Notes under the pieces: model-generated | Told to the model about the DNA's origin: nothing | Database searches by the model: none | Seen by the model: the letters and a program-made list of their open reading frames with translations, nothing else | NCBI GenBank assembly: GCA_963693085.1 | Contig: OY856411.1 | Coordinates: 111,897,267-111,961,266 of the forward strand | DNA length: 64,000 nt | Direction of reading: 5' to 3' | DNA from: Alisma plantago-aquatica | Lineage: Eukaryota > Streptophyta > Magnoliopsida > Alismatales > Alismataceae | In this document: in pieces, positions 37,217 through 50,111 of the stretch | How positions within the stretch are numbered: the stretch's first letter is position 1 | Layout of the letters: each line of letters opens with the position of its first letter | Translations under genes and position numbers: made by a program

Positions 37217-39001
37217 CTAAGAGAAAAGGGTAGGACACTTCCTTCTCATCTCATCCTCTAACTCCCAAGTGGCTTCTTCAACACCACGATGGTTCCAGAG
37301 GACTTTCACAAGACTTATATCTTTCTTCTTTAACTTTTTAATTCGTTTATCAAGGATTGACACTGGTCCCTCCTCATAGGATATGTCATCATTCAATTCT
37401 ACCTCCATAGGTTGTAGAACTGACTCGGTGTCTGGGTGACATTTCTTCAACATAGAAATGTGAAACACAGGATGTAATCTCTGTAATTCTGGGGGAAGCT
37501 TTAGTTTATATGCTACCTTTCCAATCCGTTCAATGATTGGATAAGGCCCCATATATCTAGGAGCTAACTTCCCTTTCCTTCCAAAACGAAGGACCCCTTT
37601 CCAAGGTGAGACCTTAAGATACACTTTGTCTCCAACCTGGAACTCTAAGGGTCTACGACGTTTGTCAGCATAAGATTTCTGCCTATCCTGAGCAGTCTTA
37701 ATCTTATGTTGTATAACTTTAATCTTTTCTGTGGTTTGCTGCACTAGGTCAGGACCTAACAACTGGTGCTCACCAGTCTCAAACCAACACAAGGGTGATC
37801 TACAACGTCTACCATATAAGGCTTCATAAGGTGCCATATCAATACTATGCTGATAGCTATTGTTATAGGCAAACTCTATCAAGCTTAGGTGTAGATCCCA
37901 ACTTCCGGTGAACTGGAGAACACATGCTCGCAACAGGTCTTCTAAGGTTTGTATGGTCCTTTCCGACTGTCCATCAGTCTGTGGATGAAAGGTCGTACTA
38001 AATCTTAGCTTGGTGCCTAAGGCACTGTGCAACTGTTCCCAAAAACGACTTGTAAACTGAGGACCTCTGTCTGAAACTATCGTGACAGGAACTCTGTGCA
38101 AACGCACTATCTCTTGAACATACAACTCTGATAACCTTTCAGCAGAATAGGTTGTTTTGACAGGTAAGAAATGTGCTGTCTTAGTCAACCTATCAACAAT
38201 TACCCAAATGGAATCATGTCCTTTGCTTGTCCTGGGTAGGCCAACAACAAAGTCCATGGTCACATGGTCCCACTTCCACTGTGATATGGGTAAAGGTTGC
38301 ATTGTCCCTGCAGGTTTCTGGTGTTCAGCTTTAACTTGCTGACACACAGGACACCTCAGAACAAACTCTACAACGTCCTTCTTCATCCCAGGCCACCAAT
38401 ACAGATCCTTCAAATTCCGATACATCTTGGTGCTCCCTGGATGCATAGCATACATGGAAGAATGGGCTTCTTCCAGGACTAACTTCCTTAAGTTGTCCAC
38501 ATCCGGCACTATCATTCTTCCATTATAACAAGCTACTTGATCTTTTGAGTCATGAAACCCATCTTGCTTCTCATTTCCATACTCAGATTTTATATGTTGA
38601 ACTGCAGCATCACCTAGCTGTGCTTCTTTAATCTGCTCTCTTAGGGTAGGTTTAATATGCATCTCAGCTAACAAACCGGCTAGCAATGACACCTTCAACT
38701 GTACATTGTTTTGCCTTAAAGAGATAAGCATATCTCTCCTAGAGCATACTAAAGAGTTTAGTTGTGCTCTATTCATGGTTGATGTTGCGGATTTCCTACT
38801 CAAGGCATCTGCAACAACATTGGCCTTGCCTGGGTGGTAATCAATTGTACAGTCGTAGTCCTTGATTAACTCCATCCAGCGACGTTGCCTCATGTTGAGC
38901 TCATGCTGAGAGAAGATATACTTAAGGTTTTTGTGGTCTGTGAAAATCTGGAATGTTTCTCCGTAGAGATAATGCCTCCAGATCTTCAAAGCATGAACCA
39001 C
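37217..39001 (-). pseudogene. pol: Array A copy 2 RNase H-integrase-chromodomain segment
   Basis: The predicted protein is identical to the copy 1 segment at 27174-28958, including integrase D250, D311, E347 and the chromodomain. It is cut off from the RT segment by the same T-run expansion (39065-39069). The identity of both reading frame and break shows the two copies are one element duplicated, not two insertions. Confidence 0.95.
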
Positions 39002-39047
39002 AGCTGCTAACTCTAGATCGTGTGTCGGATAATTCTCCTCGTGTTTC

Positions 39048-40856
39048 TTAAGCTGTCGGAAAGCAAAAAGAAATCACTTGTTTATCCTGCATCAACACAC
39101 ATCCAAGCCCATTCTTGGAAGCATCACAGAAAACTACATATCCTTTTCCTTGTTCAGGTAGCACTAACACAGGTGCACTTGTCAACTTCTCCTTCAGTAA
39201 CTGGAAAGATTGTTGACACTTATCACTCCAAGAAAAAGGAACATCTTTTCGGGTTAACTTGGTCAAAGGTAAAGCTATAGAACTAAAGTTCTTAATGAAC
39301 CTTCGATAATAGCCAGCTAACCCCAAGAAACTTCGAATCTCCGTCGGTGTCTTCGGTTGTTCCCATTGTAGAACAGATTCTACCTTTGTAGGGTCAACAC
39401 GAATTCCCGAGGCGGATATCACATGTCCAAGAAAATATACCTCCGGCAGCCAGAACTCACACTTGCTAAACTTAGCATACAGCTTATGTTCTCTTAGCAA
39501 GGTCAAAGCTTGGCGAAGATGCTGCTCATGGTGCTGGGCATCCTTACTATAAATCAGTATGTCATCTATGAAGACGACAACACACTGATCAAGGAAAGGT
39601 CGAAAAACTCTATTCATGAGTTCCATAAATGCAGCTGGTGCATTGGTTAGTCCAAACGACATAACCGTGAACTCATAGTGACCATATCTTGTCCTAAAGG
39701 TAGACTTGGATATGTCACTATCCTTAATACGGAGTTGGTGATATCCAGACCTCAAGTCTATCTTTGAAAAGACTGTTGCACCACGTAACTGGTCAAAGAG
39801 ATCATCAATCCTCGGCAGAGGATACTTATTCTTTATTGTTACTTTATTGAGTTGTCTATAGTCGATGCACAACCGCATTGACCCATCTTTCTTTTTAACA
39901 AACAAGACCGGAGCACCCCAAGGTGAAGTACTCGGTCGGATAAAACCTCTCTCAAGTAGCTCTTGAAGCTGTTTCTTGAGTTCTGCCATCTCGGCAGGAG
40001 CCATTCTATACGGAGTTTGAGCTATGGGTTTCGTATCTGGAATCAGATTGATTTCAAAATCAATCTCCCGAGGTGGTGGTATACCAGGAAGTTCTTCAGG
40101 AAACACATCTTCGAATTCCCTGACTATAGGAACTTCAGTAGGATTAGAACTTTCCTTGGTAACATCTACCACATGGGCTAAGAATGCATAACATCCTTGC
40201 CTCAACAGCTTATCAGCAACCATAGCTGATACAAGACAGGTGGGCAGAATCTTTCTTTCGCCTTGAAAGATCCATGTGTTGCTTTCATCAGCAAACACAG
40301 CCAACTTGGACTCACAATCCAAGACAACTCTATACCTTTCTAAGGTATCCATCCCGAGGATTATATCAAATCCCTGCATATCAAGTGGTATAAGATCCAC
40401 TTGAATGCGATGGTCAGAAAAGAAGAGGATGCAGGGAGAACATACCTCCTGCAAAACGGCAGACCCACTCAACGGAGTCTCTAACAACAAACTATCTGCT
40501 CTATGACTAACAGTCACATTATAGTTACAAATCACTTCACGAGTGATGAAAGAGTGTGTAGCACCTGGATCAATCAGAACGGATACAACACAGGATATAG
40601 ACATATCAGAATATAAAAGTTTCATCTGACCTGCCACTACCCGTGGATTGACCACTGCCTCAGGTGGGTTCATAGCATAGAACCTCGCAGTCTCCTGGTG
40701 TTGAGGTGGTGATGATGATCCAGCTTGAGACGCTTGTCCACGTCCTCGAGCTGCTCCTTGATGTTGTCTATTCTGAGATCCCTGTTGATTCTGTCTTGGG
40801 GTTTGTTGTGTCATACCGACAGGCCTAGAACGGCAATCCTTCATCAAGTGTCCCAC
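39048..40856 (-). pseudogene. pol: Array A copy 2 protease-reverse transcriptase segment
   Basis: It is identical in predicted protein to 29005-30813: protease DPG, the RT catalytic FIDD, and the start of RNase H. The same frameshift ends it, and the same TAG (40884-40886) precedes the zinc knuckle. Confidence 0.95.
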
Positions 40857-41069
40857 CTTACCACAGTTGTAGCAACTCTTCTCCTATTGCTGTGGTATGG
40901 GTGGTCCAGTAACTGACACTGATGCAGAACTGTGCGTCCCTTGAAGCGGTTGACTCCGCCCTCTACCTCTGCATGGTGTCCATTGAGTTTGAAAACTCGA
41001 TCTGGGTGGTGGAGGGTTAGGTGCAGAGAATCTAGGTTTCTTGGAATCCCTAGATGAAGAACCCTGGAA

Positions 41070-41873
41070 CTATGGATATCTTTTATGGGTTTGTCTTTTC
41101 TCAACCACAGATCTCTCTATCCTTCGGACTGACTCAACGAAGGTAGAGAATCTCTCTCTGTTTTCTAAGGCAGACACAGGGGTTGACATATCAGAATTCA
41201 AACCCTTTTCGAATCTTCTGATTCTTTCCTCATCCGTAGCAGCCATGTGCGGACAGAACCGAAACAACTCCATAAACTTAGCTTCATACTCACTAATGTT
41301 CATCATACCCTGCCTTAGTTTCTCAAACTGAGAGATCTTCTCATCTAGGAAGGTCTTTGGAAAATATCTATTGATAAATTCCCGACGAAACTCTTCCCAT
41401 GAGAACTCTACTCCAGGTCTCTTCTGCTCTTCCATGTTCCACCAGTGACCAGCACTGCCCTTGAGAAGATAGACAGCATGTCTAACCTTCTCAGCTTCCG
41501 GAATCATAAGAATCCTGAAAGCCTTCTCCAACTCTGTCAACCATAAGTCATCATCTGCAGGGTCGGCAGTTCCGAAGTACTCGGTAGCTCCGACACGACG
41601 AAGTCGTTCGAACGTCTTACCGATACCTTGTGCTTCAGGCTGGACAGGTGCCCTAGGTGCAGGAATGGGCATCCTATCGGTTATATGTGTCATGGCAGTC
41701 ATAAACTGCCCGAACATCGTCTGTACAACTGGATCACTCATGTCAGCTGGGTCGAACTGGGGTGGCTCTCTTGGCGACTCAGGTGCAGGTTGTTCTATTC
41801 TCGGAATTCTTGCACCGCCTCGAGGTGCACTAGCACTACTCTCTGCCAAGTGCTCATCACGATGTTCCGACAT
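41070..41873 (-). pseudogene. gag: Array A copy 2 gag, N-terminal part
   Basis: It is identical in predicted protein to 31027-31830 and ends at the same TAG (41070-41072). The ATG is at 41873, 116 bp after the copy 2 PBS. Confidence 0.94.
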
Positions 41874-42005
41874 TCTTATGTATCTTCTTCTCCTGAGGAG
41901 CAGAAGATTCTATTAGATGAGAAAGGAGTACTAAAGGTAGACTCGACATCCTAAGTCCTATGCCTCTGTAGACTCAACTGAACCTGGAGCTCTGATACCA
42001 CTAGT

Positions 42006-45000
42006 TGTGGGCTCTGATCTCCAAACCATAACATAAACACGATTAAAACTTAGCGGAAGCGAATCGGTAATCAGCGGAAGACAAAAATCACGGGAAATTA
42101 AAACTTTTTGAGATAAGAACTTGGATCCATAAAAGCTTCTTTCATAAAGAGAGGTAACTGTTTACATCTCAGGATAATTACTCCTTGAGTAATTATATAC
42201 ATCAAGATACAAAATCTCAAGATCACATAACACAAGACTCCAAGACCTGAGAGTACAGAGGACACATAGGACTGACTCTAACTACACCACATGGCAGGAC
42301 AAATCTCCACCTGAGATTACTGCTGCCCCTGATGCTGCTGCTGCTGAGACTGGTCAGTTGTAGGCTGGTTCCTTCGTCTCCGACGTCCACCTAAAAAGTT
42401 GAAGCCTACGGGGTGAGACAATTATACATAATTGTCCCAGCGAGAGTTATAACTCTTCGCCAGAAGCTTTATTATAACATCAAAGATTATTTTAAACAGT
42501 AAAGCCTTCAAAGCATTCTATAACAGTTGCAGGTATAACAAGATCTCTACAATTTAGGAGATATGGAGAATACCAACATTATTGCAATGTAACATCAATC
42601 AACTAGCTTGGAGTCATCTCTAACAAGTTATACTACATGGTTGATTATGTTTTACAAACAACATTATGCCCTATGGAGATGAGGCTTACCACTCATACTC
42701 CAACTGATCGCTGAGAAGCCGCATCAGTATCATACATAGGTCATTAAGAGAGCCGGATTCTCATGACCTTCACCTTCCTCAGTCAGTAAGAGGATCACTT
42801 GTAGGACATCTCGTGTCTCTACTACTATAGCTCACCAGGGTAAACTGGTCCTTCGCTATTCTAGAGTCACAGTGGCGTTCTGTACTCTCTTCGTCATCAG
42901 GAGGTTTCATATTTACCTACCACTGATACGGATATCTGTGCTTTCTTCGTCATCAGGAGGTTTCATGTTTACCTACCACTGATACGGTATGGAACTATAG
43001 TGAAGGATGGATGGATTCCACATCTACATCACTTTCCTACACTAGGATGTAAGGTTCTACACATCCATGTACCCCACATACTCAAAAGTATGTGCTCCAG
43101 GAGTTCCCTGAGGAAAACTTGTTTCACCATCATTTAATTTCTGACAATGATGGATCTATGATCAGGGCTCTACATTATACTTGATTAGTTAGGTACATTC
43201 AGTATTCTTTAACATCATACATTGTTCTGCAAACAATAACAATAGCATAGCAGCTATAAAAGAAGAATACTAAATGTAACAGGCCTAACTCATATCAATC
43301 ATCATTTCTCATTATCCTCATCACAAGTCATCTCTAAGGCATGACTTTGATGGTATTCATGGCTCTCATAGCCCATTATCAGCATAGGATGCCACTGGCA
43401 AGGCATCAGATTACTTTACTTATTCATAAGGCTAACAACATGCCTTTAATGAATATAACATCAACATCCATACCTGGATATGATTACCTTCATATCAGAA
43501 CCTGCATGGTTAATACATCTGATAAAGGTACAACAATAAGGAATGTACTTCCCACTCTTGTCATAAGATTTAAATCTTTAATTTAAATCAAAAAGAGTTT
43601 ATTGCTCAAAAGCATGCCATTACCCTTGAATTAGGGTTTACTATTCACATTACATGTCATCACCCTTGAATTAGGGTTTACTATTCACATCAAGGTGAAT
43701 TAAACTCATAACATCATCATGTATGAGTAACATCTTCATTGATGCTCTTAGATTAGTTAAAGGTTCATCATTTATTATAATTAGGGTTTCTATGACCTCA
43801 CACAGGTGGATCATACCCTAATTATACTCACTCATGTGCATTGGAGATGCTTTAGTCGAGTTTCCACTTAAAAAGGGTACTTTCTCTCTCTAGAAGTACT
43901 TTCTCTCTCTAGAAGTACTTTCTCTCTCTAGAAGTACTTTCTCTCTCATCATAATGTTAGGTGATGTCAACATCACTCTAAAATAGGTTGGATTGAGTCA
44001 TCATAGGCTAACATAGCCAAATGCATCACCATTATGTGATTAGAGTTACTTTCTCTCTCTAGGATACTTTCTCTCTCTAGAGTACTCTCTCTCTCATCAT
44101 ACTAATGGTTGATGATAACATTAGACTAGATCAAGTTAGATAGAGTCATTATGACTAAAAGCATCATTCTCATGTAATTAGGGTTTGAATTGAGCAAGGT
44201 ATAACTTAATTGACCCTTCAGGGGTATTTTGGTAATTCACCCCATTGATCATCATCATGGTCAAAAACCTTAGTCAAATAATCCCTTACTATCCTAAATT
44301 ATCATTAGGGTTTGATTTGGGCAACATTGAACCATTTACATCATCAAATGATTGAATGAGGTCAACCTTGAATCACATTGATTGCTTTCAATCATTAATC
44401 ATCAATTGGGTTGAGATTGGTTGAAAGTGTTGACCGTTTGCCCACTTTGACTTTCCAAGACCGCGAGCCTCTTTCTAGCTCCAAGACCGTGAGCCCCCTT
44501 AGGCTTCAAGACCGCGAGCCTCTTCAAGGGTTCAAGACCGCGAAGCCTCCCATTGGTTCAAATTAATGTCGAGACCGCGAAGACCAATTTGAGTTGAGTC
44601 CGCGAGGGTCATGAAGACCGCTTGCCCTTCTTTGACCTCAGGACCGTGAGGCCCTTCACGGTCTTGAGACCGCGAGCCTCCTCTCGGTCTTGAGACCGTG
44701 AGCCCCCTCACGATCTTGAGACCGCGAGCCCTCTCACGGTATTGAGACCGCGAGGCTCTCATGGTCTCAGCCGCTTGGTCCTTCAACAAGGCTCAAAGAT
44801 GCAACCGATAATGTCAACCCATATTGAAGCCCTCAAATGGTCAAAGCTATGTTGACCACTTATGGATTTAGTCAATTAAGATTATGATTGATCACTTGGT
44901 CATTCAATTGACCCATAATGGTTAACCAATTATGGTTGAAATCGATTCAATTAGGGTCTATCAATGTTCACCCATCAACACTCAACAATGTGCATCAACA

Positions 45001-47210
45001 CAAGGTTGAACCCTTCAATTGAGCTCCAATTGGGCCCAAACTTGACCCAAACGGTCTTGAGGTCATGTGGGTGGACCCCACATGGTCTTGAGACCGTTTG
45101 CCCAAGATTTTATCAAAGTCTAAGGTGATTTGATAGGGGTTGAACCATGATTGAACCACAAAACAGAATTTTGATTAAATTAATAACGTATTTGCAATTG
45201 GGTCCTCAATTGGTCAAATTACTCAACCCTAGACCTTCAAACGGTCTTGGGTGATTGTCCTCTCGGTCTTGAGACCGTTTGGATGAGTTCCAAACGGTCT
45301 TGAGACCGTTTGCCCATCAAATTTTGGATTCTAGTGCAGATTCATCAAGGTCTGACCCCTTGAGTTGATGATCATGTCAATATTTAATTGCAATGTAATT
45401 TGGTGTAATTATACCTTCAATTGGTCAACAAATCTTGACCCCAGACCTCCAAACGGTCTTGGTTGATTTCCCTCGCGGTCTTGAGACCGTTTGGTGACCC
45501 CCAAACGGTCTTGAGACCGTTTAAGTCAATCAACCCTAAAAACCCTAGTTAGGTCACCATAATTTCAGTACTGATTTCACCTAGGGTTAGCCCTAGTATT
45601 CACCCTTCAACTCTTAGCCCGTTTGGAATTAGACCATCAAACTTGGTGAGTTGTTAATTAACATAATTTTGAACAGTAATATCATACGGTCAACGCTTAG
45701 TCAACGACCTTACACGGTCTTGAGACCGTTTGCCCAAAAAGGAAATTTCAGACCGTTTGAAAATCAGCAATTAATTTATTTAAAGTTGTGACTTAAAAAG
45801 GTCATATCTCCGGATTCCTTTGGAGTTAGTCTCCCACATTTTGAGGGTAATTAGCCTATATAATTAGGAACAGATTTCTTATACGGTCCACGCTCGGTCA
45901 ACGGGGCCAAACGGTCTTGAGACCGTTTGCCCTGTCGCGGTCTCGAGACCGTTTGCTCACCTCGCGGTCTTGAGTCCGAGAGAGCAAACTGTTAGGACCG
46001 TTTATGGAAAAGAAAAGCGGTGGGTTTTTCTTGGAAATCACGCCTTCATATTCTAGCTCAAGAACAGTACAGATATCCCACGGGTTTGCTTGCAAAATAG
46101 CAGGGAAAAGTAGGGAAATACGAAGAGCTATCATTAAAACGCATATAAAGATGCACATAGTAAAGCATAGGTTTAGAGTTATAAAACCCGCCTAAAGCTT
46201 GCTTCTTGAGCTCCAAGCTTTCAAGATCCAAGCTCTAATGGCGTCCTTGAGTTCCCACAGGTTGTCCAAGGTGAAAACTCCAAGGAAGGATGAAGAGAGA
46301 TGGCTAGAAAGATAGGGTTTCGAGAATTAGCCATGAAGCTGACCTTGAATTCGAATTCTAACCATGGAATTAGGCAAGAAGAGGGGTTTAGACCTACCTT
46401 GCACCCCTTGGTCGTCCTCCTTAGCTCCAAGGAAGTCCTTGGTCATCTTTGGTGAAATGAAACAGTAAGGGAACGAAGGGTAAGTTCCCTTGCAACTAAG
46501 GGAAGGAGAGCTTATATACATGGGGTAGGATTTTCAACATTAGTTCATAAGTTGTCCATAATTCCAACTAGGTCCCTCCTTCTTTACTTGATCGTCCCTT
46601 CCTCTTTATTCTAAGGAAAAACCTTCTCTTAAGGTCTTAGGAAAAGAAGGTAAAGGAGAGCAAGCTAATAATGAGGTACATACATAAAGAGATATTACAC
46701 ATATACCCTGATTATTCAATCACAAGGCATATTTCATAACTTGATAACTCAATTGAGGTGACTTCCTCATCATTTCTTCTCTAAATGATGGCAAAAGTCT
46801 AAAAAGATACATTAGATGACATATTTCACAATTTGTATCCCTTAATTTGGGTAAATTGCATTTTACCCCAAATTAGGGTTTCAAGCCATGGGATTGCTTC
46901 CACAGCTGCACCTTGGTGCTCTAGCTTGGGAAATCCCTCAAACTTCGCTAAAAGATTTCTCATGATGTCTCAACATCAGAGGAACATCTCATCATGTGCA
47001 AATTGCAAGCTAACCCTTTTAACTGGGTAAATTGCACATAGGTCCCTGTATATCAAAACAATGCTACTACTTTAAATAAAAAGGAGCAAATACTGAGATA
47101 TACGTTTCTGAGAAACTTAATTACATGCTCAGAGTTAATCACAACGATTTAATTACATATTTAGGCAAAACACCTAGGGTTAACTCATAACCCAGGTCAG
47201 GGATGTTACA
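42006..47210 (-). repeat. Array A LTR3 (right; 5' LTR in element sense)
   Basis: It is 5,205 bp, the same length as LTR2. Compared with LTR1 I count about 57 substitutions plus two indels. About ten of these fall in the 280 bp at 44481-44760, mostly C/T or G/A changes at CpG within the half-palindrome array. On the minus strand this LTR would drive transcription of copy 2. Confidence 0.95.
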
Positions 47211-47215
47211 AATTC

Positions 47216-48005
47216 TCTCCATCTTCTCCAGATCCACTCTTTAACCCTTTCTCCAACTTACTATATCTCAAAATTCATGTTTTATATCTTTCGACTTATT
47301 GTGATATCATGTCGTCTATTTTCGGCTAAAAACCATAATTCCTTAGGACCCGGAAGTAGCCCGGGTATGCATTGTGTCTGATTCTTATGAGTTAATATAT
47401 ATTTTCCTCTTAATTTTTGAATATGAATCTATGGAAGTCGCATATCCTTATTGTGCTTGATCACCACAATTAGCGTATCAGATCCTTAATTATTGTTGAA
47501 AAGGGGATTAAGGGTTAGAAATATATAGGTTCACTTGTTTATCGGCGTCCCTTGGGAAAGGTGAGGCATAAATGGGAGGAGATTACTCAGAGTTAAACCA
47601 AAAGCACCTAACTAATGAATCAATTACTATGAGAATGGAATTGGCTTTAGATTAGGTAGGGGAATTACACTGTGGAAGTAGGTAGTTTCTAGCTACAGGC
47701 TCTTTATTCAAGATTAGGAGGGAGTTATATTAATAATTAGGGATTAGATTTAGTGTTTCCCGTGGTGAAACCAAAAGTCCTAAGGAATTCATCCCTTGTT
47801 GATCACAACAATCCTAGTTAGATTTACATTTTGTTCTTAGTTAATTAAACAACCAATCAACTCTTGTTTTCGGCTTAGCTGATCAATCCTAATTAGTAAT
47901 AGTCTTTAACCTCACAACTCTCCGTGTTTGATAACTCGGGACTCATAATCCCATATTACTTCGACACGTACACTTGCGTATTAGACGCACATTATATGTG
48001 TGTCA
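47216..48005 (+). repeat. Element B 3' LTR, right portion
   Basis: After the AATTC duplicate of A's target, the text resumes the B LTR at TCTCCATCTTCTCC (compare 17315 onward) and runs to GTGTGTCA at 48005, followed by the GAGGT duplication. No separate gene is seen. Confidence 0.93.
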
Positions 48006-48010
48006 GAGGT

Positions 48011-48570
48011 CACCTTAGATTTCCACCTCTTGAGGAGAGTTCTAAGGATCTTTGAGTTGATCTCTCCTCTATGCATAGGATGACCTAGAACAACAAGACA
48101 ATTCACAATGGTGTTGAGCCTTGAGTACATCTCGACTATTCTCTCCTCCTTTCCCATCTTGAAGTTTTTAAGGAGGCATTTGAGCATGTAGACTTTGATT
48201 TATTTCACTTTCTTTGTCCCCTCATAAGTGACACATAGCTTTGTCCATACCTCATAGGCCATCTCACAAGAGGAAATCTGATTGAACTCGGTGAGGGACA
48301 TTGAGGCATAGAGAATGTTGATAGCTCATGCATTCAAGGTTGCTTTCTTCAAGGTAGCTTCATCCCATTCCTCTATCTTTGTCTCCAGTAACTTGTATGG
48401 AAGGTCGACCATTCTTCATAGCTCAAGACTTGATCCTCGGATGTGGTATTAGATCCTTCTATTTCAATATAGGAAATTGCTCCCATCAAAGATTGGAATG
48501 TTGATGAGGTACCTCCCACCTTAATAATTTCCCAACTTCTCCTACTTGTGAAAGTTGCTTGGAGAAGACC
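48011..48570 (-). pseudogene. gag: Element C1: 5' half of SIRE-like copia gag (decayed)
   Basis: The minus-strand text encodes the N-terminal gag region of copia elements (UBN2-type): IFDGSNFLY near the start, then LTEFNQISSCE, KLCVTYEGT, MYSRLNTIVNCLVVLGHP and ILRTLLKRW. The codon aligned with the C2 start ATG is TTG here, and several stops interrupt it; the longest open piece is 47981-48187. It joins 14818-16695 across element B. C2 at 59683-60412 is its better-preserved relative. Confidence 0.8.
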
Positions 48571-48571
48571 C

Positions 48572-48583
48572 GCTCTTATACCA
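48572..48583 (-). promoter_or_regulatory. Element C1 primer-binding site
   Basis: TGGTATAAGAGC on the minus strand has one mismatch to the tRNA-iMet PBS. It lies between the decayed gag and the LTR starting at 48586. Confidence 0.8.
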
Positions 48584-48585
48584 CT

Positions 48586-50111
48586 TGTTGGATCTAGGAT
48601 GGGCTATTTTCTCTAGGGGGGTGAATAGAGCTAAAATGTTCTTAAAAAAAATTCATTAGACCTTCAAGATATATCACAAATAAGGTTTCTAATTAGGAAT
48701 TTGAATGCAACTAAATATACATAGAAAGGATGAGAGAGATTGAAACAAGCACAAGAACACAAGCTATGTAGAGTGGTTCCAATCTCCAAACTAGGAGTTT
48801 GTCAGTCCACTACCTAGAGAGGTCAACCTCTAGGATTTCTTAACCATGTCTCTCTCTTATATTCACTTATAAGAGTTACAACATATGCCCTTCCTTTACT
48901 GGGACAAGGATACCCAAATTTTCCTTTGGTGGGAAGGGAGAAAACAACCTACCAAAGCACTTACCTATCTAATACAAAGAGTCATCAGCCTCAGCAAGGA
49001 CTTATCCACTTGTTCAAGGAGTCTTCTTCCTTCACTAAGGACTTACCCACTCTTGCATCAAGTCTTCAACCTTCAAAAAATTACCCACTCTTCTGGGATC
49101 TTCCGCCTTTGATTACACTTTTACCAAGGAGAAGCTTTCAGTAAGGACTTATCCACTTGAGCAAGGAGTCTTCTGCCTTCACAAAGGGTTCATACATACA
49201 TGGATTTAATACATGAATAAAAGCAAGTAGAGGGGCTACTCTCTACATCCTAGCGTAAGGAACTACTCACAACTCATAGCGAGATAAGAACAAACAACAA
49301 GTAAAAGGAAGGAGATATCCATCATCTCAGTGGATAGAATAGTTGTAACAATAAAGTCACCCAATACTATCGTCGGGTGACCCTCTTCTTTTTCATCTTC
49401 CTTGCTTAGATCTGGTCCACAGATAAGGAAGAGCAGATAATGGATGATATGGAGGCGCTATCAACCTTCTTTTGTCGAGTATAGGAATTTGGGCCTTGGT
49501 AGAGTGATGGAGCGGAAGCCTGATGGCTAGAAAAAGAGATCCTTTTAACAGATGTCTTAGGATACTATTTATACTTTTTGTGAATGAATTCCAAGAATCA
49601 CAAAATAAACGAGTGAGATATGACCCATTTTTAATGTCTCGATCAATTGTGAGGGACGTGCGCATGCCGGTTGATGGCCAAATAGAGGTTGATGGCTAAC
49701 GGTCTATCTTCTTGCATGTCAACGAATGGATGTCGACCTCTAGATGTCTGACTCATGGTCGCCGACTTTTGGCTATTGACGTAGCTGTCGAGTTTGCCCC
49801 GATATCAATATCAAACTTCATCATCAGGTTTAGCTGGGAGCATATGGTGGCCGTACATCAATGGCTGGCTAGTTTCGATGTTGATCACTTTGCTGATGTC
49901 GATGACTTCTTGGTTGATCACTATCTTTAGTGGAGGTTGTCCATCTTTGGGCACTTCCAACAGGTCGATAAGTTATTTTTTTGTAATAAGTGATTGACTT
50001 CCTTTGATGTGTTTTCGGAAGCGGGGAGGAGCGTCCACTTGCGTTCATTCATGGCTATCGAGGTAATGAGAGACTGTTTTGCATGGAGGGGAGCACGTCG
50101 ATAGTCTTTGA
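48586..50111 (-). repeat. Element C1 5' LTR (right side), partly diverged
   Basis: It starts TGTTGGATCTAGGATGG on the plus strand, like the C2 LTRs. Homology to C2 is clear to about 49200 (GGGGGGTGAATAGAGCT, the CTAGAGAGGTCA block, and ACTTACCCACT/AAGGAGTCTTC repeats) and then fades. A TATA-like TATAAATAG on the minus strand near 49563-49573 fits a promoter. Farther on, the text is rich in GTCGA and GGTTGATGGC motifs. The outer end could not be placed because the hAT element interrupts or borders it. No gene is seen. Confidence 0.65.

Larger units (their letters stand above)
21936..47210 (-). mobile_element. Array A: tandem chromovirus LTR-internal-LTR-internal-LTR
   Basis: Three LTRs (5,189, 5,205 and 5,205 bp) alternate with two 4,838-bp interiors at a 10,043-bp period. 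The outer flanks are AATTA (21931-21935) and AATTC (47211-47215), one imperfect 5-bp duplication for the whole array and none around the middle LTR. Gene order (gag, protease, RT, RNase H, integrase, chromodomain) and the C-terminal chromodomain fit the Tekay/Del chromoviruses of Ty3/gypsy. LTR1 and LTR3 differ at about 1.1% of sites by eye count, pointing to an insertion within roughly the last half million years at commonly used plant rates (inference). The tandem form arose later, as argued in Part 2. Shared breaks leave neither copy able to make its full protein set. Confidence 0.96.
16696..48005 (+). mobile_element. Element B: non-autonomous Athila/Tat-type LTR element, split by array A
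   Basis: With array A and its 5-bp duplication removed, B is about 6.03 kb. It has two LTRs of exactly 1,409 bp (16696-18104, and 21317-21935 plus 47216-48005), a tRNA-Asp PBS, a 333-codon frame with two stops, a non-coding 3' interior, a hairpin and a purine tract. The ends are TGATGTATGC and GTGTGTCA with a perfect 5-bp GAGGT duplication. No capsid, protease, reverse transcriptase or integrase is encoded, so it would have needed proteins from a related element. The LTRs differ by roughly 6-8% in the stretches I compared, older than A, which agrees with the nesting order. Confidence 0.93.

Noticed and set aside
21936..47210. Two independent insertions of the same element side by side
   Set aside because: There is no target duplication around the middle LTR, only three LTRs for two interiors, identical breaks in both, and a mosaic middle LTR.
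21936..47210. Assembly duplication as the source of the array
   Set aside because: Not fully excluded. The private change at 33845 and the clean polarity of the mosaic favour a real event, but near-identity over about 10 kb means long reads are needed.
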